A DNA stretch of 64,000 nt from JAPPHA01 sp965220985 (GCA_965220985.1 OZ244854.1:2232001-2296000); one strand, 5' to 3'. Numbered from the stretch's first letter, positions 9,501-18,489 are shown. Made by a program: numbers and translations. The notes: generated by a model from the sequence alone, not told the origin.

Positions 9501-12500
9501 GTGTCATCGCGCCAGGTGCGCTATTTGGAGCGATGGCCGCATCGGCGACTCTTGCCGAGGGAGCCGAAACTGCGGTCGTCGAAGATTTCGCGATCCACAG
9601 CGCCTTGGTCATGCCGGACGACGGCGGCGAAGTCGATGCGGCAGAAGAGGGGCGTCACATCCAGGTCCTGCTCGAGAATGTCGAGGGCGAACCGTCCCGT
9701 CGGATTCGAGTTCTCAGCAGGGGCGAGGGCGAGGACCAGTGGACATTGCATGCAGAAGGCAGGGTTTCGACGGCGGCGGGCGGTCTGCCGCATGTTGGGG
9801 CCGCCATCGATGTCGAGCAGTTGAAAGTCGGCCTCTCAAAAGTGGATCTTGCCGCATTCTATCGCACCAGAACAGCACTGGGCATCGAATTTGGACCGTC
9901 CTTCCACACGCTCGAGGCGGCATGGGCCCGCGCCGGCGAGGCAGTCGCCGAAGTGGCGCTTCCTGCCGGTGTCGACCGAGACCGGCTCGATGTGCACCCT
10001 CTCGTCCTTGACGGTTGTTTTCAGGCCTTTGGCGCCGCACGCAGCGCCGGCAGCAGCGAAGATGACGCAACCTACCTGCCGTTTGCATGGGAACGGCTGT
10101 GGTTTGCAGGTCGTTTGCCCGAGCGGCTCATTTGTCACGTGCGCGTGAAGGAAACCCCGCATGATGCAGGCGAGAATGCCGGGGAGGGGGGCAAATTGCC
10201 AGAGGTCCATGCGGCTGACATGCGGTTTTTGGACCCAAGCGGAGCCGTCGTCGGAGAACTGTCCGGATTTGCGGTGAAACGCGCGTCGCGGACGGCGTTG
10301 CTCTCGGCCGTGGAAGGGATCGACGGGCTTCTCTACGAGGTTGTTTGGAAAGACTGCGCGCTTGCGCCAGGGAATGCGCCGGCGGATTTCCTGCCGCCTC
10401 CGTCCGAGATCGCTGCAAGCACGAGTCTTTTCCCGGAGCATTTGAGGAATGAGGGTGTCGACGCGCCTGACCGGGCGGCCTTGCTGGCCGACCTGGATCG
10501 ATTGTCCAGCGCCTATGCCCTCGCGACCCTCGACAAGCTCGGTTGGCGCCGCGTCGTCGGCGAAGCTGTGGCGCCCGAGGAGCTGAGAGAGACTCTGGGT
10601 GTCGGGGCGGAGCACGGGCGCTTGTTCCGCAGGATGCTTGGAATGCTGGCGCGCACTGGCGTGTTGAGCGAATCCGGCGAAGACTTCGAAGTCAACGTCG
10701 CGTCCGGAGAATCACTGCCAGAAGGATTGTCCAACGATCCTGACGCGGCTGCGAGCGAAATGATGGCGCGGTATGATCATGGGGCGATCGAGATCGGTCT
10801 GTTGCGGCGGTGCGGTGGCGCTCTTGCCGAGGTCCTGCGGGGCCGCACTGACCCCTTGTCGCTTCTGTTCAGCGGCGGCGAACCGTCGGCGGCCGATCTC
10901 TACAAGAAGGCGCCTGTGGCCCGTGCGGCAGTCAGGATGTTGGCGGAAGCGGTGGCGGTGCAAGTCGGATCCATCCCCGAAGGGCGCAGGTTGCGCGTGC
11001 TCGAGGTGGGTGCAGGCACGGGGTCTTCGACAGCTGCGGTTCTTCCCGAGTTGCCCGAGGGGAGTTGCGACTACACCTACACGGACATCTCCGCTGGGTT
11101 CTTCGCGGAGGCGGAGTCGCGCTTCGAGGACGCCGGGGTTTCGATCGAATACCGGGTTCTGGACATTGAAAAGGATCCGGTGGAACAGGGTTTCGACCGC
11201 CACGGTTACGACCTGGTGATCGCTTCCGACGTGTTGCACGCCACGCGCGATTTGAATGAGACCTTGGTGCACTGCCTCGGGCTTCTCGCCCCATCGGGTC
11301 AGCTGGTCGCTCTGGAGATTCTGCGCAGTCCGGATTGGCTCGATCTCACGTTCGGCCAGCTCGATGGCTGGTGGCGCTTTGCCGACGAGTACCGTCCGCA
11401 CCATGCGCTTGCGCCCCCTGACGTATGGCACCGGGCGCTTTCCGACGCAGGATTCGAGGTGTCTGCGATCGTGGGGGTCGACGAAGCCGATCCAGCTGCA
11501 AACCCGGACCGGGGGATTGTTCTTGCGCAGGGACCGGCGCTCACCACCGAAACGCCCGGAGTCTGGGTGCTGGCCGCCGACAGCAATTCCATGGCGGATG
11601 AACTCGCGGCACAGCTGGCTGAACGCAATCAGTCCGTCGTCATTGCCAGCGAAAAGGATGCTCCCTCCGCACCTGCCATTCGGGAAGTTGCAGGCGTCAC
11701 AAGGGTTTGCGTTGATTTGGCGCAACGCGGTTCGTGGAGAGCCTTGCTCGAGGACCTTTCCGGAAATGGATCGCTCGCGGGCGTCGTTCACCTTGTCAGT
11801 CTGGACGGTCGAGGAGCGAAGGCAACAACCGTCGAGTTGGCCCAGGACATCCAAGGTGCCGCGGCGAGCGCGCTCGCACTGACCCAGGCCCTGGTGGACT
11901 GCGGTTTGACCTTGCCCAAGGGTCTCTGGTTCGTGACGCAGGGCGGGCAGATACTCGAGCGCGAACGCGGTGGACAATTGTCCGGCGCCACTCTGTGGGG
12001 GTTGGGCAAGGTCGCCGCCCGCGAGGCGCCTCAATTGCAGCCGCGGATGCTCGACCTGGATCCGGCCGACACTGAGCTGCCATCCGATCTCGCCGACGAG
12101 TTTCTCCATCCCGACGCCGAAACGCATGTCGCCCGTCGTTCTGGCCGTCGCCAATGTGCTCGGCTGGTCCACGCAGCGGATGTCAATGATCGGCTTTCTC
12201 TGCCAGTGGACTCGCGTTGGAAACTGGTGCCCGATGCCGATGGTTCCCTCGACTCGATCAGCGCGGTCCCCATGCCGGAGCGCAGGTTGGGTTCGGGAGA
12301 AGTTCGGTCGACGGTGGAGGCATTGGGGCTTGACTTCGGGGACGTGCTCGTCGCTCGCGGCGCGAATGACGATTGCATGGGCAGGGAGTTTTGTGGTCGC
12401 GTGCTTGAAGTCGGCGACGATGTCACCGATTTTGCTGCGGGGGATCGCGTCGTTGGATTGGCATTTGACGGCTCCGGCTCAGAGACCGTCGCTCCAGCAG

Positions 12501-15500
12501 AGCTGATCGTGCCGGCGCCGTCTGGCTTCTCGGTCAGCGAACTTGCGACAATCCCGACGGCTTTCGTTTCCGCTGCACTGTCGTTCGAGCTTTCGGGACT
12601 CGATGCCGGGGACCGGGTGCTCATTCATGCGGGCGCTGACGGTGTCGGCCTGGCCGCGATCCAGATTGCGCAGGCGACAGGCGCCGAAGTCTTCGCGACG
12701 GCGAGCGTGCGTGAGCGGGAATACCTCCGCTCGCTGGGCGTCGACCATGTCTTTGACAGCCGCTCGACAGCGTTCGGCCAGGAGATCCTTGAGGTGACGA
12801 ACGGTGCCGGGGTCGACATGGTGCTCAACAGCCTGACCGGCGAGGAGTTCATCGAGGCCAGTCTGTCGTGCCTCGCAAAGAACGGCAGATTCGTCGAAAT
12901 GGGCCGGGCGGACATTCTGAGCGAAGATGAAATGGCTTCGATTCGACCGGATGCGTCCTATGTCATGCTGTCGGCTGGCGTGCTGAAAGAGCAGGTACCG
13001 GCGCGCGTGGGCGGGATGCTGAAACGGGTGATGGCGCGACTCGAGGCCGGCGAACTGACTCCGCTTCGCCACGCCAGATGGTCGGTGTCCGAGACCGTGC
13101 GCGCGATCAAATCCAAGCAAGGTGGCCGGCATTCGGGTGAGATCGTCATCACCAATTCGCCACTCGCGAGCGGAAGATTGCGCGAAGATCGGACCTATCT
13201 GGTGACAGGCGGTCTTGGCGGCATTGGATGCGTTGTTGCCGGTTGGTTGGCGCAACGCGGCGCCGGAACCATCGCGCTCAACGGGCGTCGTCCACCCAAC
13301 GGCGAGGCGTTGAGGACGATCGAAAGCTTGCGCGAGAGCGGACATGCGGTGCACGTGGAACTCGCCGACATGACCGAAGCTGACGAAGTGGACGCCATGT
13401 TGGCGCGGATCAAGAACGACCTGCCACCGCTTGGCGGTGTCATCCATAGCGTCGGGGTGCTGTCGGACGCATCGATCGGCAACCAGAGCTGGGATTCCTT
13501 CCAGACCGTGCTGTGGCCCAAGGTGCTGGGCGCGTGGCATTTGCACCGAGCGACTGCCGGTTGCGATCTCGACATGTTCGTCCTGTTTTCCAGTGTCACC
13601 GGCGTTCTCGGCAATCCGGGTCAGGCAAATCACGCCGCGGCCAACGCCTTTCTCGATCAGCTTGCCGTGCATCGACGTTCACAGGGACTTCCCGGCCAGG
13701 CCATCGCGTGGGGTGCGTGGTCGGAAATCGGCGAAGCGGCGGAGCAGCGCGAACGAATGGACTATCGCTCCGCATCGGAAGGGCTCGAGTGGATCGCGCC
13801 GCAACAGGGCATCGAGGCTCTTGATCGATTGGTGCGGGAAGACACAACTGGCGGCACGGTCATCGCGCGCGACTGGGCAGCGTTCGGCGAGTCCCTTGAA
13901 TCTCGCCCTTCGCTGCTGGACGAACTGCTGCCCATCGAATCGGATGACAGCGCGGACGAATCCGAAACGGAGGATCTGCTGTCCCGCTTGCGCGACGCGA
14001 CTGTCGGAATGCGCGAAGACATTCTCGCATCGTTTCTGCAAGGAGAGGTCAAGGCGATCTTGCGCCTGCCGAGCACGCCTGCGCCGAGCGTCGGGTTTTT
14101 CGACCTGGGCATGGATTCCCTGATGTCGGTCGAGCTGCGCAACCGGTTGAACCGATCCTTCGCCGATGCGTACACCGTGTCCAATACCGCTGTGTTCGAC
14201 TATCCCAACATTGCCGCCCTTTCCGCGTTTCTGGCGAAGGAACTCGTGCAGCCAGTCGGCGACGATGGGTCGTCTTCATCTCTGCCATCGCCGGCACCTC
14301 AATTGCCGGTGCGCAGGGAACCGGACGACTTCGCTGACGGAATCGCCATTGTCGGAATGGCGTGCCGCTTCCCCGGCGCGCCTGACCTGAACGCATTTTG
14401 GCGTTTGCTCGAGACCGGCGAAGACGCCGTGTGCGACGAAGGACGCGGTCCAGGGCCGTGGGGCGAGAGCGCGAACCTGCTGCCTGATGGATACGCAGCA
14501 TTTGGTCGGGGCGGGTATGTCCGCGGGATCGACATGTTCGATTCCCAGTTTTTTGGCATCTCGCCGATCGAGGCGGAGGCACTGGAACCGCAGCAGCGGA
14601 TGCTGCTCGAGACCGCTTGGCACGCGCTTGAGGATGCGGGCATCGATCCATACCAGCTCAAGGGAAGTCGCACCGGCGTTTACGCCGGGCTCGCCAGCAG
14701 CGAATACCGCGATCTGATGACGGTGGAAGAAAGCGGAATCGGTTATCTGAGCACTGCCGTGAGCAGCGCTGTCGGTCGGCTTTCCTTCCACCTGGGCCTC
14801 ACAGGGCCCACCGTGCCGGTGGTGCTGAACTGCGCTTCGTCCTTGGTTGCGGTGAATCACGCTGTTGCCGATCTGCGCGCGAGAACGGCGAACATGGCGA
14901 TCGCCGGTGGAGCCAATGCTGTCCTGTCTGGCCCGGTTACCACGGAAATTGCAATGTTGGGTCTGCTGTCGCGCAGCGGCAGATGCCGGGCGTTCGACGC
15001 CGAGGCGGACGGATTCGTTCGCGCCGAAGGGTGCGGGGTCGTGGTGCTCAAGCGAATTGCCGACGCGGAGGCCGACGGTGACCGGATCTGGGCGGTCATC
15101 CGCGGCAGCGCCGTCAACCACAACGGTGCCTCGGCAGGCACGACGATACCGAATGGGAAGGCTCAAGAGCAGGTGATCGGGGATGCTCTGTCGCAGGCCC
15201 GAGTCTCGAATGCGGATGTGGACTACCTGGAGGCCCATGGTGCAGGATCGTCATTCGGCGATTCCATCGAGATGGAGGCAGCCGCGACGGCCTACGGTCG
15301 GGAGAATGGCGAAAACGGACCGCTGCTGATTGGTTCCGTCAAGTCGAACATCGGGCACACGGAGTCGGCCGCCGGCGTTGCCAGTCTCATCAAGACCGCG
15401 CTTTCGATGAACCGGGGCGTGATCCCCCGGAACTTGCATTTCCGCACTCCGAATCCGCTCATCGACTGGGACAAATTCGCGGTGCGGGTGGTGGACGAGG

Positions 15501-16852
15501 CGACCGTCTGGCCGAAAAAACCCGACAGACCGCCTCGCGCCGGCATCAGCGCATTCGGGATTTCGGGCGTGAACGCCCATGTCGTGCTGGAGGGCTACAA
15601 CGGGACTTGCGGGGGACAGAACGGGCACTCGCCAGCGGGGGCTTCGCAGAGGATTGCGGCGCTTGGCCACAGGCAGGTCGAGGATCCGCCTTCTGAGAAC
15701 AATGAGCAAGCCGTTCGTAACATGCGGCTCCTGCCGCTCTCGGGAAAATCCGATGCCGCGCTCACGTCGCTCGCCAAGTCGTACCTGGACTGGCTCGACG
15801 AGCGCGACGAAGAGCTGTCGCCAGAGGTCGCTGCATCTGATCAGCTGCTTTCCGACATGGCATGGACTGCCGGAATCGGTCGAAGTCATCTGGCTTTCCG
15901 AGCCGGTGTCGCCTTTCGGGATGTCGCTTCGCTTCGAGCCGGTCTGACCTCGCTGGCTGCGAATCCCGAGATCGGGAAGTCTCCCGACCAGACAAAGGTT
16001 GCCTTTGTCTATCCCGGGACGACCGACGAAGTCGCTTGCCTCTGCGAGACGCTCCATGAAACAGAACCGGTGGCGCGGGCTGTTCTCGACCGTTGCGAAA
16101 GGGCGTATTTCGACATGCGGGGCCACTCCCTGCTCGATGCGCTGTTCGGCAGGAATGGCACGGATGCCACCGTGGACGATCCGGACTGGGGACCGTCTGC
16201 CGCATTTGCCGTGGGTTGCTCGTTGACAGCGCTTTGGGAGAGCGTTGGCATCGTGCCGAGCATCGTTGTCGGATTCGGAGCGGGCGAGATTGCGGCGGCA
16301 CAAGGCGCGGGCGCGTTTGGATTGGAAGACGGATTGCGGCTGGCATCCAACAGGCTCGAACCGGAAGCTGCGCTCGATGGTGTCGCGGTCGCGCACCCAT
16401 CGATCGGACTTGTAAGCGGCAGGACCGGCAGGCTTCTGAAGCCGGGCGAATTGCCGGATGCGGATTATTGGCGTGATCGGTCCCCGACTGACATGCCGCT
16501 GAAACCCTGCGCCGACGCGCTTGTGGAGAGCGGTGTCACCACTATCATCGAGGTCGGTTCGGGGAGCGACCAGGGCGCAAGGCTCGCGGATGCGGTGCTC
16601 GAGGCGATCGAGGACGGTGGGACATGGATCAAAAGCCTGCAGCTGTCTGCGGAAACAGGACAAGCGGTGGACGCACCAGTGGAGTTCAACTTTGTCGACG
16701 CCGTTGCGGCAGCCTACGAGGCCGGCCTTCCGGTTTCATTCGAAGGGCTGTTCGTGGGGGAGGTCAGACGCAGAGTGGCGCTGCCTGCTTATCCTTTTCA
16801 ACGCCGCAGCCACTGGGTCGCAACGCGCAAGAGATCGACGGCAGACGGATAG
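6566..16852 (+). CDS. Type I polyketide synthase: KS-AT-DH-MT-ER-KR-ACP-KS-AT(inactive)
   Basis: A 3428-residue multidomain enzyme. I take ATG 6566 as start because GGCGAGGAG lies just upstream and the KS begins at once (TPIAIVGMACRFP); the frame is open from 6479. Domains with approximate residues: KS1 4-430 (Cys178, His313, His353); AT1 560-860 (GHSLG, Ser660; AYHS, His768); DH 900-1190 (HxxxGxxxxP, His974; Asp1149); C-methyltransferase 1395-1640 (LEVGAGTG at 1479-1486); ER about 1880-2200 (HAGADGVG); KR 2205-2420 (TGGLGGIG; Ser2343, but His2356 where the catalytic Tyr is expected; Asn2360); ACP about 2480-2560 (GMDSL, Ser2518); KS2 2590-3020 (Cys2756, His2891, His2931 kept, but TACSSS is LNCASS and HGTG is HGAG); AT-like 3110-3415 (GHSLG is GFGAG, Ser replaced by Gly3238; the segment with the catalytic His is deleted). 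It ends on the usual post-AT sequence PAYPFQRR with no second ACP and no thioesterase. Module 1 has the domain order of animal fatty acid synthase and of fungal highly reducing PKSs, so an iteratively built, methyl-branched, largely reduced chain is the likely product. Extender specificity cannot be read safely from AYHS. Confidence 0.93.
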   Translation: MIDTPIAIVGMACRFPHADGLGAFWRLLEAGENGVIEGEPGSGIGRIGTMFSKGEGGLRACRFGGYIDDLDLFDAAFFHISPIEARFLDPQQRMMLETCWRALEDAGINPDLLKGSHTGVYAGISINEYRGLILERTRPDEPAASLYSVSGTALNTAIGRVAYTLGLEGPAFAVDTACSSSLVAINQAIAGLQRGETDLALAGGVHAMFSGRLHEIRAISGMISPDGRCAAFDAAANGYVRGEGCGIVVLKRLEDAEACGDRIWAVVRGCAVNQDGASSGMTVPNGAAQEKVIAAALQRAGFQPSDVDYLEAHGTGTAVGDPIEARAAGKAYGRGRDPDRPLLMGSVKTNIGHLEAAAGVAGVIKTVLAMNRGVIPRHLHFREPSPKIDWDQLPIKVTATQTNWPHVPRTPPRAGVSSYGWSGTNAHIVLEGYGDRQHDPDRGPDFGPSGPPHVITLSQSAAGEQVLEAEHHPRRTRLLPLSGRSRDVLRELAERHLSWLDERADIFAAGDSDTDLLADMAWTAAAGRSHFDNRTAVVFQDAASLRAGLRLFCEADEAETAPVVTKVAFAFTGQASQWPGMGEALYASEPVFRAVLDRCDAVLADDRGSSLLDVMFARPGASGDLNDPQWVLPAIYALECALTELWTSLGVRPDVVVGHSLGEIAAAHAAGVFSLEDGLRFAAARGELIGGLSGEGAMAAVFAPASRVAEAVDAHNAKCAADIGLCVAVDNGTHQVVSGPAEQIGAFVEAQEAQGLRVARLRKSPAYHSAMVEPALDALEVALSGTVFSPPSITFVSNRTGCALDAGEVPDATYWRRQAREPVAFQTCVETLAEMGVDGIIEMGPHAVLGPLIAMTWPEDEGFAPPVTLSSLRRPARDEEPPQAGSGGGFVEAVAGAYEAGLSLRFDGLFAGERRRRIALPGYPFERKRYWVDGNRRRSEIGHPLLGTRHESANGGIAFDTEVFPTDPKWLQDHRVFGRVIAPGALFGAMAASATLAEGAETAVVEDFAIHSALVMPDDGGEVDAAEEGRHIQVLLENVEGEPSRRIRVLSRGEGEDQWTLHAEGRVSTAAGGLPHVGAAIDVEQLKVGLSKVDLAAFYRTRTALGIEFGPSFHTLEAAWARAGEAVAEVALPAGVDRDRLDVHPLVLDGCFQAFGAARSAGSSEDDATYLPFAWERLWFAGRLPERLICHVRVKETPHDAGENAGEGGKLPEVHAADMRFLDPSGAVVGELSGFAVKRASRTALLSAVEGIDGLLYEVVWKDCALAPGNAPADFLPPPSEIAASTSLFPEHLRNEGVDAPDRAALLADLDRLSSAYALATLDKLGWRRVVGEAVAPEELRETLGVGAEHGRLFRRMLGMLARTGVLSESGEDFEVNVASGESLPEGLSNDPDAAASEMMARYDHGAIEIGLLRRCGGALAEVLRGRTDPLSLLFSGGEPSAADLYKKAPVARAAVRMLAEAVAVQVGSIPEGRRLRVLEVGAGTGSSTAAVLPELPEGSCDYTYTDISAGFFAEAESRFEDAGVSIEYRVLDIEKDPVEQGFDRHGYDLVIASDVLHATRDLNETLVHCLGLLAPSGQLVALEILRSPDWLDLTFGQLDGWWRFADEYRPHHALAPPDVWHRALSDAGFEVSAIVGVDEADPAANPDRGIVLAQGPALTTETPGVWVLAADSNSMADELAAQLAERNQSVVIASEKDAPSAPAIREVAGVTRVCVDLAQRGSWRALLEDLSGNGSLAGVVHLVSLDGRGAKATTVELAQDIQGAAASALALTQALVDCGLTLPKGLWFVTQGGQILERERGGQLSGATLWGLGKVAAREAPQLQPRMLDLDPADTELPSDLADEFLHPDAETHVARRSGRRQCARLVHAADVNDRLSLPVDSRWKLVPDADGSLDSISAVPMPERRLGSGEVRSTVEALGLDFGDVLVARGANDDCMGREFCGRVLEVGDDVTDFAAGDRVVGLAFDGSGSETVAPAELIVPAPSGFSVSELATIPTAFVSAALSFELSGLDAGDRVLIHAGADGVGLAAIQIAQATGAEVFATASVREREYLRSLGVDHVFDSRSTAFGQEILEVTNGAGVDMVLNSLTGEEFIEASLSCLAKNGRFVEMGRADILSEDEMASIRPDASYVMLSAGVLKEQVPARVGGMLKRVMARLEAGELTPLRHARWSVSETVRAIKSKQGGRHSGEIVITNSPLASGRLREDRTYLVTGGLGGIGCVVAGWLAQRGAGTIALNGRRPPNGEALRTIESLRESGHAVHVELADMTEADEVDAMLARIKNDLPPLGGVIHSVGVLSDASIGNQSWDSFQTVLWPKVLGAWHLHRATAGCDLDMFVLFSSVTGVLGNPGQANHAAANAFLDQLAVHRRSQGLPGQAIAWGAWSEIGEAAEQRERMDYRSASEGLEWIAPQQGIEALDRLVREDTTGGTVIARDWAAFGESLESRPSLLDELLPIESDDSADESETEDLLSRLRDATVGMREDILASFLQGEVKAILRLPSTPAPSVGFFDLGMDSLMSVELRNRLNRSFADAYTVSNTAVFDYPNIAALSAFLAKELVQPVGDDGSSSSLPSPAPQLPVRREPDDFADGIAIVGMACRFPGAPDLNAFWRLLETGEDAVCDEGRGPGPWGESANLLPDGYAAFGRGGYVRGIDMFDSQFFGISPIEAEALEPQQRMLLETAWHALEDAGIDPYQLKGSRTGVYAGLASSEYRDLMTVEESGIGYLSTAVSSAVGRLSFHLGLTGPTVPVVLNCASSLVAVNHAVADLRARTANMAIAGGANAVLSGPVTTEIAMLGLLSRSGRCRAFDAEADGFVRAEGCGVVVLKRIADAEADGDRIWAVIRGSAVNHNGASAGTTIPNGKAQEQVIGDALSQARVSNADVDYLEAHGAGSSFGDSIEMEAAATAYGRENGENGPLLIGSVKSNIGHTESAAGVASLIKTALSMNRGVIPRNLHFRTPNPLIDWDKFAVRVVDEATVWPKKPDRPPRAGISAFGISGVNAHVVLEGYNGTCGGQNGHSPAGASQRIAALGHRQVEDPPSENNEQAVRNMRLLPLSGKSDAALTSLAKSYLDWLDERDEELSPEVAASDQLLSDMAWTAGIGRSHLAFRAGVAFRDVASLRAGLTSLAANPEIGKSPDQTKVAFVYPGTTDEVACLCETLHETEPVARAVLDRCERAYFDMRGHSLLDALFGRNGTDATVDDPDWGPSAAFAVGCSLTALWESVGIVPSIVVGFGAGEIAAAQGAGAFGLEDGLRLASNRLEPEAALDGVAVAHPSIGLVSGRTGRLLKPGELPDADYWRDRSPTDMPLKPCADALVESGVTTIIEVGSGSDQGARLADAVLEAIEDGGTWIKSLQLSAETGQAVDAPVEFNFVDAVAAAYEAGLPVSFEGLFVGEVRRRVALPAYPFQRRSHWVATRKRSTADG

Positions 16853-16853
16853 C

Positions 16854-17744
16854 CTACGAAATTCCGTGCTCGACGAGAAACTCGCGGACCTTCGCGGCAC
16901 AAGTTTCCGGCGCTTCCAGTTGAAGGAAGTGAGACCTGTCTGGCAAGAAATCGTAGTCGATCGCATTGGCGACACCAAGGTCCACAGTGGGCAGATAGGT
17001 ATTTGCCAGGGTTGGATCACCACCGACGACCTTGGTCGGACAGTTCAGATTCGACAGATCCAGCAATGGGTGGAAGCACCTGATATAGTCCCCGATCTGA
17101 GCTTCGAATGCGGGTGGGCAGCGGAGTTCAAGGTTTTTTCCGTCGGCTGTCCTGCGAAGCAGCGATCGCGCCATCAGGAGGCGAAACTCCAGCGGAAGAC
17201 GGGCAAATGCGAGATTGAGTGACAGAACGTCGGCGAACTGCGCTTCCGAATCGAAGCGATTGCTCCGAAACCTGATCATTGCGGCGTACTCCACCGCCCT
17301 GGCGTCGTATGCCGATTCGCTCAGACCGGGCTTGAACACTGGTGGGTCGAACAGAACCTGTCCCGAATATCTTGCTCCTTGGGAAATGAGGGTCACGAGT
17401 GACGAGAGGGAGTGAAAGACGCCCACCGTCGGTTTTTCACCAAACTCGCGGAAAATGGTGTCGAGGACGATGTCGTGGTCGGCAGCCATCGTCGGAATGT
17501 TGTGATTCTTGAGACTGCTGACGGAATTCCAGCCGTGATTCCTGAGGTCGAAGACCATGACGTCGAAATCGTCCATGAACAGAGACCAGAACGGAAAGTA
17601 GAGATCGGCTGCAAGCCCGTTGCCGTGGCTCAGGACAAGCCGGGTTCCATCCGAATTGCCGTATTGCCGCACAATGATCTCTGTGCTGTCATCGACTTGC
17701 ACATTGCAGGTCGACAGAGGCTCCGGCAGTGTCCAGTCGGTCAT
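16854..17744 (-). CDS. Alpha/beta hydrolase, possible PKS-linked thioesterase or hydrolase
   Basis: A cytoplasmic alpha/beta-hydrolase-fold protein of about 296 residues from the ATG at 17744. The frame is open to 18044, but the first 100 residues look non-coding; the ATG at 17765 is an alternative. The oxyanion motif HGNG is at 40-43, the nucleophile elbow FHSLS puts Ser112 in place, and the catalytic His is in DRSHFLQLEAPE (about 272). The elbow has Ser where the second Gly of G-x-S-x-G is usual. The stop codon lies one base beyond the PKS stop on the opposite strand, so the genes are convergent and not co-transcribed. Because the PKS has no release domain, this enzyme is a natural candidate for product release or editing. 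That role is inference. Confidence 0.75.
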   Translation of the reverse strand: MTDWTLPEPLSTCNVQVDDSTEIIVRQYGNSDGTRLVLSHGNGLAADLYFPFWSLFMDDFDVMVFDLRNHGWNSVSSLKNHNIPTMAADHDIVLDTIFREFGEKPTVGVFHSLSSLVTLISQGARYSGQVLFDPPVFKPGLSESAYDARAVEYAAMIRFRSNRFDSEAQFADVLSLNLAFARLPLEFRLLMARSLLRRTADGKNLELRCPPAFEAQIGDYIRCFHPLLDLSNLNCPTKVVGGDPTLANTYLPTVDLGVANAIDYDFLPDRSHFLQLEAPETCAAKVREFLVEHGIS

Positions 17745-18423
17745 GGTCGTCACAGCAAACCGCATCCATGCAGGTTTCGGCGGAGGACCGTTGTTCTCTT
17801 TCGAGTTCCGAGCGGCGTGGGCGAGAAAGGGGTCTCGCCAATCGCGGCCGAGGTGGCAACGAAGCGATGCTGCCGAAAAGCGAGACTCGGCGATTTCTGC
17901 CACTGAATTGCGTTTCGGATCGCAGGCATCGGACTCAAGCGCTCGCCCTTGGCCTGCTTCATCGACAGGCAACTTTGCCGACCACCCGAAACGGCCCGCA
18001 GATCGTCCAATAAAGCATGGCTTGGCAGCATGTTGTGTGCCCAATTTGCCTTGACGAGCGACACTCTCGGCAATCCGGACCAGAGCCCGACTCGCCCGTG
18101 CATTGATCGGGGGCAGGTGGTTTCAAGGCTGCCGGTGTCACAACGTAGGGTTTTGCACTGCCGGAATGCGATTGTCACCTTGTATCTTCCCCTGATCGCG
18201 ATCCAATGGAATTCGTCCACGGTCATGTGCATATGACTTTCCCGACGCGATGCCGGTCAGCATCAGGAACGCGACAATCAACACTATGCCGATATCGGCA
18301 TGATCTGCCTGAAAATCTGACGCGCCGACTTCAGCGGCATTCAGGGGCGGACCAGATTGGCGCGAGTCAGCGCAGGAGAAGAACGGACGTTGCTGGCACA
18401 CCCATTGAGAAGGGAACATAGAT
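17745..18423. other. About 680 bases between hydrolase and toxin-antitoxin pair, no supported gene
   Basis: Frames on both strands are open, but none has a credible start, motif or composition. The hydrolase promoter must lie at the left end. The Xre-RES control region begins at about 18424. Confidence 0.45.
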
Positions 18424-18467
18424 CTCCAAAAATGGATATTGAAATACTCCAAAATTGGAGTTATATT
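18424..18467 (+). promoter_or_regulatory. Promoter with embedded operator for the Xre-RES pair
   Basis: TTGAAA (18439-18444) and TATATT (18462-18467) are separated by exactly 17 bases. The spacer holds the inverted repeat ACTCCAA-AA-TTGGAGT (18446-18461). A weaker copy, TCCA-4-TGGA, lies at 18425-18436 just upstream of the -35. A repressor bound here would block RNA polymerase directly, as expected for autoregulation by the antitoxin. Confidence 0.65.
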
Positions 18468-18489
18468 GAATTCAGAAACCGAGGTTCAA

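Noticed and set aside
18439..18489. TTG start giving 17 extra residues on the Xre-type antitoxin
   Set aside because: The codon lies in the -35 box and the operator, and ATG 18490 has a proper ribosome binding site.
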